From DATJJW01 sp035491935 (GTDB taxonomy: Bacteria; Pseudomonadota; Alphaproteobacteria; ATCC43930; CGMCC-115725): a stretch of 12,139 bases of DNA. Shown in pieces: positions 1-5,592 of the stretch. Made by a program: the position numbers and the translations under genes. Below the pieces are notes generated by a model. It was given only the letters and a program-made list of their open reading frames with translations, did not search any database and had not been told where the DNA came from. The stretch's first letter is position 1. Each line of letters opens with the position of its first letter. The DNA lies in contig DATJJW010000273.1 in assembly GCA_035491935.1 (NCBI GenBank), positions 1-12,139 of the forward strand, written 5' to 3'.

Positions 1-2
1 TG

Positions 3-1256
3 GGGCTTCAGAACGTTTTCGGCATGACCGGCATGTTCGTGTTCCCGGGCATCCTGGGGGCATCGCTGAAGCTGCCGATCGAGCAGATCGCTTACCTCTA
101 CGGCATGACCTTCATCTGCTCCGGCATCATCACGATCCTGCAATCCGTGCTGCTGCTGCGCCTGCCGATCGCGCAAGGTCCCTATGCCGGCAGCTTCGCG
201 GCATTGATGGCGGTCAGCCACATCCCGCAGATGGGCCTGGCCGCGGCCTATGGCTCCTTCTTCGTCGCCTCGATCATCTGGGCCTTCATGAGCGTGCCGA
301 TCCGTGGCCTCAGCCTGGTCGCCGCCTTCGCCAATCTCCTGCGCGCGCCGATCATCTCCGGCCTGTTCGTGATGCTGATCATGATCCAGATCGCCAACGT
401 GGCCCTGCCGAACTGGATCGGGTTCAGGACCAGCGCCGGCTTCCCCTTCGTCAATCTGGGGGCCGGCGCGATCGCCGTCGTCACGATCATCCTTGTACTG
501 GTGTCGGGCAATTTCCGGCTCCGCCGCGGCGGCATCCTGCTGGCGCTGTTCACCGGCACGGTGTGCTACGCGCTGTTCGAGCCGGTCTCGCTGAACCAGG
601 TCATCCACGCACCTTGGTTCGTCGAGCCGAAGATCTTCCCCTGGGGCTTCGAAGTGCAGCCGGAGCTGGTCATCGAATTCCTGCTGGTGCTGATCCCGGC
701 CGGCATGGGCTCGCTGGCGCTCTATCAGACCGTCGCCGAATGGGGTGGCGAGACGTTGACGCCCGTCCGGATGTCCCAGGGCATCTTCGGCGTGGCGCTT
801 GGCTCGATCGTCGCCGGCATCTTCGGCGGCTTCAGCACCATCGTCTATCCGGACAATATCGGCATGCTGCGCGCCACCCGCGTCGGCTCGCGCTTTGCGA
901 CACTGGCGGCCGGCATCGTGCTGATCGTGCTCGGCGGCTGCGTGAAGTTCGACTTCCTGCTGGTCATCGTGCCCCTGCCGGTCATCTCGGCCGCGGCCAC
1001 GCTGCTCTTCGGCATCGTGTTCATGCACTCGATCCACATCCTGTCCAAGGTCAATTGGGACGAACGGCATCTGATCACCGGCGGCATGGCCTTCCTGGTC
1101 GGTCTGGGTGGCATGTTCGTCTCGCCCGACGTGATGAACGCCATGCCGCTGATGCTGCGCCTGATATTGCAGCAGCCGGTGGTCTCGGGCGGCGTCACCC
1201 TCATCATCCTGCACGCGCTGCTGTGCCGGAACGCCGAGGCGAAGCCGGCTCATTGA
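3..1256 (+). CDS. NCS2-family nucleobase (xanthine/uracil type) permease, 5'-truncated by window edge
   Basis: This is an inner-membrane permease of the nucleobase/ascorbate (NCS2) family, which usually imports xanthine, uric acid or uracil with protons. The frame is open from base 3 and begins with GLQNVFGM, matching the GLQ(H/N)V(L/F) motif near the N terminus of the family, so the true start lies just upstream and the ATG at 24 is internal. The 417 visible residues are mostly hydrophobic membrane segments. Two family landmarks are visible: the TM8 acidic stretch AEWGGET and the TM10 signature DNIGMLRATRVGSR (bases 852-893). In characterised members the first TM10 position is Gln (XanQ) or Glu (UraA); here it is Asp, so the substrate is uncertain. 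The gene ends with TGA 82 bp before the SDR gene on the same strand. The family call is firm; the substrate is not. Confidence 0.88.
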   Translation, partial: GLQNVFGMTGMFVFPGILGASLKLPIEQIAYLYGMTFICSGIITILQSVLLLRLPIAQGPYAGSFAALMAVSHIPQMGLAAAYGSFFVASIIWAFMSVPIRGLSLVAAFANLLRAPIISGLFVMLIMIQIANVALPNWIGFRTSAGFPFVNLGAGAIAVVTIILVLVSGNFRLRRGGILLALFTGTVCYALFEPVSLNQVIHAPWFVEPKIFPWGFEVQPELVIEFLLVLIPAGMGSLALYQTVAEWGGETLTPVRMSQGIFGVALGSIVAGIFGGFSTIVYPDNIGMLRATRVGSRFATLAAGIVLIVLGGCVKFDFLLVIVPLPVISAAATLLFGIVFMHSIHILSKVNWDERHLITGGMAFLVGLGGMFVSPDVMNAMPLMLRLILQQPVVSGGVTLIILHALLCRNAEAKPAH

Positions 1257-1338
1257 TCTGGTTGAACTGGGATTTAATTGGACAAGCCCATCCTTCCCCC
1301 CAATCTTTGACGTGAAAGTTCAAGGAGCGGAGGGAAGG

Positions 1339-2097
1339 ATGGATCTGGGTATTACGGGCAAGCGCGCCCTGGTCCTGGGTGCCGGCGGCGGGCTGGGCGG
1401 CGCCATCGCCAAGGCGCTGGCCGAGGAAGGCGCCCATGTCATCGGCACCTCGCGCAAGCCGCCTGAGACGGCATCGCCGCCGGCCGCCAGCTGGCATGCC
1501 CTCGACCTCTTCGACAAATCGACCATCGATCGGCTGGCCGACGCGCTCCTGGCGGAGGGTGGGGTCGACATCCTGGTCAATAATTCCGGCGGCCCGCCGC
1601 CCAGCGAGGCGCAAAGCAGCAGCTTCGAGAATTGGACCAGCCAATTCGCCGCCATGGGGGCCGGGCTGTTCCACCTGACCAACCGCCTGCTGCCCAAGAT
1701 GATCGAACGGCGCTGGGGCCGCATCATCACCGTGGCTTCGTCGGGCGTGCAGCAGCCGATCCCGCGCCTGGCGCTGTCCAACGGCATCCGTGCCGCCGTC
1801 CAAGGCTGGTCGAAGACGCTGGCGGCGGAGGTCGCGGCCCACGGCGTCACCGTCAATCTGATCCTGCCCGGCCGCATCGAGACCGCGCGGGTGATGCAGA
1901 TCGATACCGATGCCGCCAAACGCCAGAACGCTTCACTGGAATCGATCCAGGACGCCCAGAAATCCGGCATCCCAGCCGGACGCTACGGCACGCCGGAGGA
2001 ATTCGGCAAGGTCGCGGCATTCCTGGCCAGCCAGCATGCCTCCTACGTCACCGGCACCTCGATCCGGGTCGATGGCGGCCTGATCCGGTCGGTCTGA
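1339..2097 (+). CDS. Atypical short-chain dehydrogenase/reductase (BKR-like SDR), 252 aa
   Basis: A Rossmann-fold SDR of normal length, probably cytosolic and NAD(P)-binding. The nucleotide-binding loop is GAGGGLGG (residues 14-21) in place of TGxxxGIG. NNSGG (81-85) matches the NNAG motif and PGR follows the active-site helix. The usual YxxxK pair is absent: after the Ser-Ser at 134-135, the place of YSASKAA is taken by SNGIRAA (147-153), giving Ser147 and Arg151. I recall a conserved SDR subgroup, annotated as FabG or 3-oxoacyl-ACP reductase-like, with this pattern, so it is probably not a recent defect. ATG 1339 is chosen because GGAG and GGAGGG lie just upstream at about 1324-1334; a GTG at 1312 is in frame but lacks a comparable site. 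The stop is 40 bp before the LysR gene, so co-transcription is possible. Substrate and activity are unknown. Confidence 0.85.
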   Translation: MDLGITGKRALVLGAGGGLGGAIAKALAEEGAHVIGTSRKPPETASPPAASWHALDLFDKSTIDRLADALLAEGGVDILVNNSGGPPPSEAQSSSFENWTSQFAAMGAGLFHLTNRLLPKMIERRWGRIITVASSGVQQPIPRLALSNGIRAAVQGWSKTLAAEVAAHGVTVNLILPGRIETARVMQIDTDAAKRQNASLESIQDAQKSGIPAGRYGTPEEFGKVAAFLASQHASYVTGTSIRVDGGLIRSV

Positions 2098-2137
2098 TCC
2101 GGGTCAGGCCGATCCTGGGACCCAAGGCAGCACGTCC

Positions 2138-3037
2138 ATGGTCATCAAGCAATTGGTCTATCTGCTGGCGTTGGCGCGGGAGAAGCATTTCGGCCTCGCC
2201 GCCGAGCGCAGCCATATCAGCCAGCCAACCCTGTCGGCGGCGATCCGCCAGCTCGAAGACGAGCTGCAGGTGCCCATCGTGGAGCGCGGCAACCGCTTCA
2301 TCGGCTTCACGCCGGAGGGTGAACGCGTACTGGAATACGCCCGCCGCATCGTCGCCGATTGCGATTCGCTGCGCCAGGATCTGTCGGAGATGCGCCAGGG
2401 GCTGACCGGCCACCTGCGCATCGGCATCGTGCCGTCTGCCCTGCCCATCGTCTCCCGCCTGACCGGCCCCTTCGCCGAGCGGCATCCGCGCGTCACCGTC
2501 TCGATCCAGTCGCTGACCTCGATCGAGATCATGAAGCAGATCGACGATTTCACCCTCGATGTCGGCATGACCTATCTCGACAACGAGCCGCTGCCCCGGC
2601 TGCGCGCCCTGCCCCTCTATCGCGAGCACTATATCCTGCTGACCGACGCCAAGGGGCCGATGGCCGGGCGCGAAGCCGTCACCTGGGCGGAAGCGGCCGC
2701 GCTGCCGCTATGCCTGCTCAGCGCCGATATGCAGAACCGGCGCATCGTCGACCGCATGTTCCGCTCGGTCGGCAAGACCGTGCAACCGATGATGGAGACC
2801 AACTCGATCATCACGCTCTGCAGCCATGTCGGTGATTGCCACCTGTCGAGCGTCATGCCGCACACGCTGCTCTACATGCAAGGCCTGCCGGCCGGCACGG
2901 TGGCGCTGCCCATGATCGAGCCCAAGGCCTCGTTCACCATCGGCCTGGTCATGCCCGACCGCGATCCGCCGCAACCACTCGCCCGCGCCCTCTTCACGCT
3001 GGCGCCGGAGCTAAGGCTGGCAGACCAGATCGGCTAA
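2138..3037 (+). CDS. LysR-type transcriptional regulator, FdsR-like
   Basis: A 299-residue LysR-type regulator of full family length. The winged helix-turn-helix covers residues 1-65, with recognition helix SQPTLSAAIRQLEDEL (28-43). The linker helix is about 66-90 and the periplasmic-binding-protein-like effector domain runs from GHLRIGIVPS (91) to the end. The recognition region FGLAAERSHISQPTLSAAI, the LTSIEI and TYLDNEPL segments, and the CLLSADMQNRRIVDR segment look like LysR proteins I associate with fdsGBA-type formate dehydrogenase operons. That resemblance is from memory, not a search. Here the fds operon is about 4.9 kb downstream with unrelated genes between. The ATG has a weak AAGG about 10 bases upstream. 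LysR proteins normally bind dyads near their targets, and candidate dyads lie before fdsG and the nitroreductase gene. Family is certain; the target is inferred. Confidence 0.92.
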   Translation: MVIKQLVYLLALAREKHFGLAAERSHISQPTLSAAIRQLEDELQVPIVERGNRFIGFTPEGERVLEYARRIVADCDSLRQDLSEMRQGLTGHLRIGIVPSALPIVSRLTGPFAERHPRVTVSIQSLTSIEIMKQIDDFTLDVGMTYLDNEPLPRLRALPLYREHYILLTDAKGPMAGREAVTWAEAAALPLCLLSADMQNRRIVDRMFRSVGKTVQPMMETNSIITLCSHVGDCHLSSVMPHTLLYMQGLPAGTVALPMIEPKASFTIGLVMPDRDPPQPLARALFTLAPELRLADQIG

Positions 3038-3346
3038 CGGACAGATCAGCCAAGCCGCACAGCGACGCACTGGCGGACCTTCCCGGAGGTCGCAGACGTG
3101 CCGGAAACGGGTTTAGGGGTGGTCTCTCAAGTCATGCAGCATCGCAACCGAATCTACCGGGCAAGTGCGAATGATGACCGCCGAACGACCCGAGGGTGTG
3201 ATTTTGCCCGACGATATGGCCAACTGTCCCGGCCGCTCCGGAAAATTCATGCTGAAGTTACTGCGTGCGTGGATGGCTATGGGGTTCAGACGACCGGCCA
3301 TCGCCGGCATACCATGAGCGCCAGCCGCACGCCTGGAAGTCCACGC
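3038..3346. other. Intergenic stretch with no convincing gene
   Basis: This 309-bp gap lies between two converging genes. A short inverted repeat GACCT/AGGTC with loop TCCCGG at 3076-3091 could help end transcription after the LysR gene, but it has no T tract. A 48-codon frame at 3171-3317 on the + strand and other short frames overlap here; none has a good ribosome site or a recognisable domain. Local codon use looks unlike the flanking genes, so this may be decayed sequence. Confidence 0.5.
3171..3317 (+). CDS. Doubtful 48-aa open frame
   Basis: A short frame beginning MMTAERPEGVILPDDM and containing the basic-hydrophobic stretch MLKLLRAWMAMGF before ending AIAGIP. I do not recognise it. 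It has no clear Shine-Dalgarno site (the bases before the ATG read GCAAGTGCGA). The tail could form an amphipathic helix. It may be a small unannotated protein, the remnant of a decayed gene or chance; chance or decay is the more likely reading. Confidence 0.12.
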   Translation: MMTAERPEGVILPDDMANCPGRSGKFMLKLLRAWMAMGFRRPAIAGIP

Positions 3347-3685
3347 CTAGTTGTTGAAGGCGGAAAGCAGAATAAAGCCACCGAAGGTCAGCAGGAACAG
3401 GGCCGGAAAGGCCGACCAATACTGCATTTTGATGAATAGGAAGCTGTGCCGCTGCGCCGGTACCGCCAGGCGCTGCCCGGTCTTGGCATTGATCTCGATG
3501 CGATCGGGCTGGCTGTTGAGATGACGGCCGAGCATGAAATTGCCGATGGTCGCCAACAGCACGCAGGTGAACATCACCGCGAGCGCCGCACCACGATCGG
3601 GCGTCAAGGTTGCAATGGTGAGCCCCGGCACCAGAAAACCTAGAACAAGAATGAGCGGCGCCAAAATGCCATAACCAGCAATCAT
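3347..3685 (-). CDS. Small three-helix membrane protein, hypothetical
   Basis: A 112-residue protein with three predicted membrane segments: about 4-26 (GYGILAPLILVLGFLVPG), 32-53 and 90-110. Between the second and third is a polar loop rich in charged residues (54-80), followed by a conserved-looking HSFLFIKMQYW (80-90). I recall similar short proteins of unknown function in many bacteria, with a related H-S-x-F-F-I-x-M-Q-Y-W stretch before the last helix. It therefore looks real, but I can give no function. The start ATG has only a weak upstream purine run. It follows the ArsR-type gene on the same strand after 77 bp. That gap carries an AT-rich inverted repeat around a TATAAT box, so it may have its own promoter controlled by the ArsR protein. 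Confidence 0.7.
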   Translation of the reverse strand: MIAGYGILAPLILVLGFLVPGLTIATLTPDRGAALAVMFTCVLLATIGNFMLGRHLNSQPDRIEINAKTGQRLAVPAQRHSFLFIKMQYWSAFPALFLLTFGGFILLSAFNN

Positions 3686-3721
3686 GAGCTTGCACCCGCG
3701 GAAATATTTGCTCTTCTTCCT

Positions 3722-3755
3722 GATTATCGGACAATTTCTTAATTATAGGATAATC
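3722..3755 (-). promoter_or_regulatory. Candidate promoter/operator of the small membrane gene
   Basis: Read on the - strand, this AT-rich patch holds a perfect TATAAT (+ strand 3742-3747), 57 bp before the start of the membrane gene. It lies inside an inverted repeat with 7-base arms GATTATC (3722-3728) and GATAATC (3749-3755), 20 bases apart. No good -35 box is visible upstream. An operator overlapping a -10 box is typical of repressor control, and the gene just upstream encodes an ArsR-type protein. Binding is inferred. Confidence 0.4.
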
Positions 3756-3762
3756 CGCGGTA

Positions 3763-4455
3763 TCAGCCGGGTGGCAGGCGCAATCCAAAAGCCTGGCCGA
3801 AACCGTCGCGGCCGGCATCCGTGACCTGGAGCGCCCGGCTGTCGCGAATGCGGCGGAGCCAGCCCCGGTCCAGTGCGTGGCCGAACAAGGCCGCGCCGAC
3901 CACCCCAGCCAGATGCGGCCGGCGCTCGCTCCAGTCGAGGCAGGGCCGGCAGAACACGCGGCGCGCCGGCCACCCCGCGAGGTTGATGCCCAGCGCCTCG
4001 AAATGGGCCATGCCCTCCGGCGTCAAGGCACCACCATCCTCCTGCAGCACGACGTGGCCGCTCTCGACCAGCGCGTCGGCGACGCCGACGGCCAGGCGGC
4101 CAGCCATATGGTCGTAGCAACTGCGGGCCGTGCGCAGATCGTCGCCGCCACGCCAGTGCGGTGCGCGGCGCGCCGGCCCCGTCTCGGCCACGGCCATCAG
4201 CCCTTCAAGCGCACGGGCCACCAGCGCCGAGGCCAGGCGGTAATAGCGGTGCCGCCCCTGCTTCTCGACCGCCAGCAGCCGGGCATCGACCAGCTTGGCC
4301 AGATGTCCGCTCGTAGTCTGCGGCGTGACATGCGCGACATAGGCAAGTTCGGACGCGGTGAGCGCCCGCCCATCCATGAGTGCCGACAGCATGTTGGCGC
4401 GCGCGGGGTCGCCGAGCAACGCTGCCACTTGCGCGATATTGGGTCCGAAATCCAT
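3763..4455 (-). CDS. ArsR-family winged-helix transcriptional regulator
   Basis: A 230-residue regulator whose N-terminal 85 residues form an ArsR/SmtB winged helix: LLGDPARANMLSALMDG (13-29), recognition helix TPQTTSGHLAKLVDARLL (44-61) and wing VEKQGRHRYYRLAS (63-76). The metal-sensing ELCVCDL motif of classic ArsR is replaced by ELAYVAHVT, so arsenic or zinc sensing through that site is unlikely. The extra C-terminal domain (about 100-230) is much longer than the roughly 100-120 aa of minimal ArsR proteins. It has a CYDHMAGRL motif (113-121) and an FCRPCLDWSERRPHLAG segment (168-184). Cys113, Cys169 and Cys172 could sense metal or redox state. I believe a longer ArsR subfamily carries both motifs; its ligand is unknown to me. 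The upstream ribosome site is weak. A likely target is the promoter patch just downstream. Confidence 0.88.
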   Translation of the reverse strand: MDFGPNIAQVAALLGDPARANMLSALMDGRALTASELAYVAHVTPQTTSGHLAKLVDARLLAVEKQGRHRYYRLASALVARALEGLMAVAETGPARRAPHWRGGDDLRTARSCYDHMAGRLAVGVADALVESGHVVLQEDGGALTPEGMAHFEALGINLAGWPARRVFCRPCLDWSERRPHLAGVVGAALFGHALDRGWLRRIRDSRALQVTDAGRDGFGQAFGLRLPPG

Positions 4456-4494
4456 GACCCCACTCTAGCACCGGAGGCAGCCGTCAGGTTACGC

Positions 4495-4522
4495 CGATGC
4501 TTCGGCCACGACCGAAGCATCG
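4495..4522 (-). terminator. Perfect 11-bp hairpin downstream of the D-2-hydroxyacid dehydrogenase gene
   Basis: Arms CGATGCTTCGG (4495-4505) and CCGAAGCATCG (4512-4522) pair perfectly around a 6-base loop. On the - strand the hairpin starts 6 bases after the dehydrogenase stop codon and ends 39 bases before the ArsR start. No T tract follows, so it is not a textbook intrinsic terminator. It could still end or attenuate transcription or protect a 3' end. Confidence 0.5.
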
Positions 4523-4528
4523 AACGGA

Positions 4529-5491
4529 TCAGGTTGGTTTGGCGACGTTGATCGGCGACCCCGCGGCGAAGGCCAGGATGGCGTCGACGGTGCCGCCATA
4601 GAGCTTCTCGTAATTGCCGCGCTCGACATAGCCCAGATGCGGCGTGCACAGGACGTTGGGCAGGGCCAGTAGGGGCTGGCTGGCCGGGTTGGTGATCGGC
4701 TCGTCGTCATAGACGTCGATGGCGGCGCGGCCGGGACGCCCGGCCTTGAGGGCCGTGACCAGATCGTCCTGATTGATCAGCGGGCCTCGGCTGGTATTGA
4801 CCAGCAGCGCGTCCGGCTGCATCCGTTGCAGATCATCCAGCTTGACGATGCCGCGCGTCTCGGGCTTCAGCGGCAGATGCAGTGTGACGACGTCGGATTC
4901 GGCGAAGAACGCCTCGCGGCTGGGTGCCGCCTCGAAGCCATCGGCCTTGGCCGCCTCCAGCGAGGCGCCCCGGCCCCAGCACCACACGCGCATGCCGAAG
5001 GCCTGGCCCACCTTGGCGACCATGCTGCCGATGCGGCCATAGGCATAGACGCCGAGCGTCTTGCCACTCAACCCGGTGCCGACGGTGGTCTGCCAGCGCC
5101 CTGCCTTGATCGAGGCCGCCTCCTCCGGGATATGGCGACAGCTGGCCAGGATCAGCGCCCAGGTCAATTCCATGGTCGGAATCGATGGGCCGGTCGGACT
5201 GCCGCAGACGGTGATGCCGCGCTCGCTGCAGGCGACAAGATCGATATGCGAGGTCAGGCGCCCGGTCTGGGCGACCAGGCGCAGCCGGTCCAGCCGCTCG
5301 ATGGTGGCTCGGGTGAGCAGGGTGCGCTGCTGGGTCAGCAGCACGGCATCGAAGCCCTGCAGCCGTTCGGCCAGCGCCACCGGCTCCTTGATCGTGTCGG
5401 TGAACACGACGACCTCGTGATCGGCCAGCCGCGGGAAAGCCGCCATCGTCGCGAAGGCCTGCTGATAATCGTCCAATACCGCGATCCGCAT
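4529..5491 (-). CDS. D-isomer-specific 2-hydroxyacid dehydrogenase
   Basis: A 320-residue cytosolic NAD(P)-dependent enzyme that interconverts 2-oxo acids and D-2-hydroxy acids; length is typical. The catalytic trio is present: Arg235 in VNTSRGPLI, Glu264 in DVYDDEP and His285 in CTPHLGYVE. The dinucleotide loop is AYGRIG (150-155), with Ala in place of the usual first Gly. The second beta strand ends in CWGRG, without the acidic residue typical of NAD specificity, so NADP use is possible. The frame stays open upstream to 5947, but MRIAVLDDYQ at 5491 is the family-like N terminus and AAGGGAG lies just before it. It follows the symporter gene on the same strand after 101 bp, suggesting joint use of one substrate. 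Related proteins are often mislabelled phosphoglycerate dehydrogenase; the substrate could be glyoxylate, hydroxypyruvate or another 2-oxo acid. Confidence 0.9.
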   Translation of the reverse strand: MRIAVLDDYQQAFATMAAFPRLADHEVVVFTDTIKEPVALAERLQGFDAVLLTQQRTLLTRATIERLDRLRLVAQTGRLTSHIDLVACSERGITVCGSPTGPSIPTMELTWALILASCRHIPEEAASIKAGRWQTTVGTGLSGKTLGVYAYGRIGSMVAKVGQAFGMRVWCWGRGASLEAAKADGFEAAPSREAFFAESDVVTLHLPLKPETRGIVKLDDLQRMQPDALLVNTSRGPLINQDDLVTALKAGRPGRAAIDVYDDEPITNPASQPLLALPNVLCTPHLGYVERGNYEKLYGGTVDAILAFAAGSPINVAKPT

Positions 5492-5517
5492 CGCCGTCTC
5501 CCTTCTCGTGATCCCGC

Positions 5518-5546
5518 CCTGCTGTGGCATGCCATGCCACGACAGG
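5518..5546. promoter_or_regulatory. Palindrome between symporter and dehydrogenase genes
   Basis: GTGGCATG (5524-5531) and CATGCCAC (5533-5540) are perfect inverted arms around one base. After a two-base mismatch the dyad continues as CCTG/CAGG out to 5518 and 5546. With almost no loop it looks more like a dimeric regulator's operator than an RNA hairpin. It lies 27 bases before the dehydrogenase start on the - strand and 48 bp past the symporter stop. No regulator is identified. Confidence 0.4.
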
Positions 5547-5592
5547 ACGGTTCCGGCAATCCCAACCGCTTCAGCCCTCGCCCGGAGATCGA

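Noticed and set aside
1204..1970. Two - strand open frames opposite the SDR gene
   Set aside because: Neither has a motif or a ribosome site, and the + strand frame is a clear SDR.
3098..3439. + strand open frame of 113 codons across the gap and the membrane gene
   Set aside because: Arg/Gln/Gly-rich with no domain and no good ribosome site; it overlaps the better supported membrane gene on the other strand.
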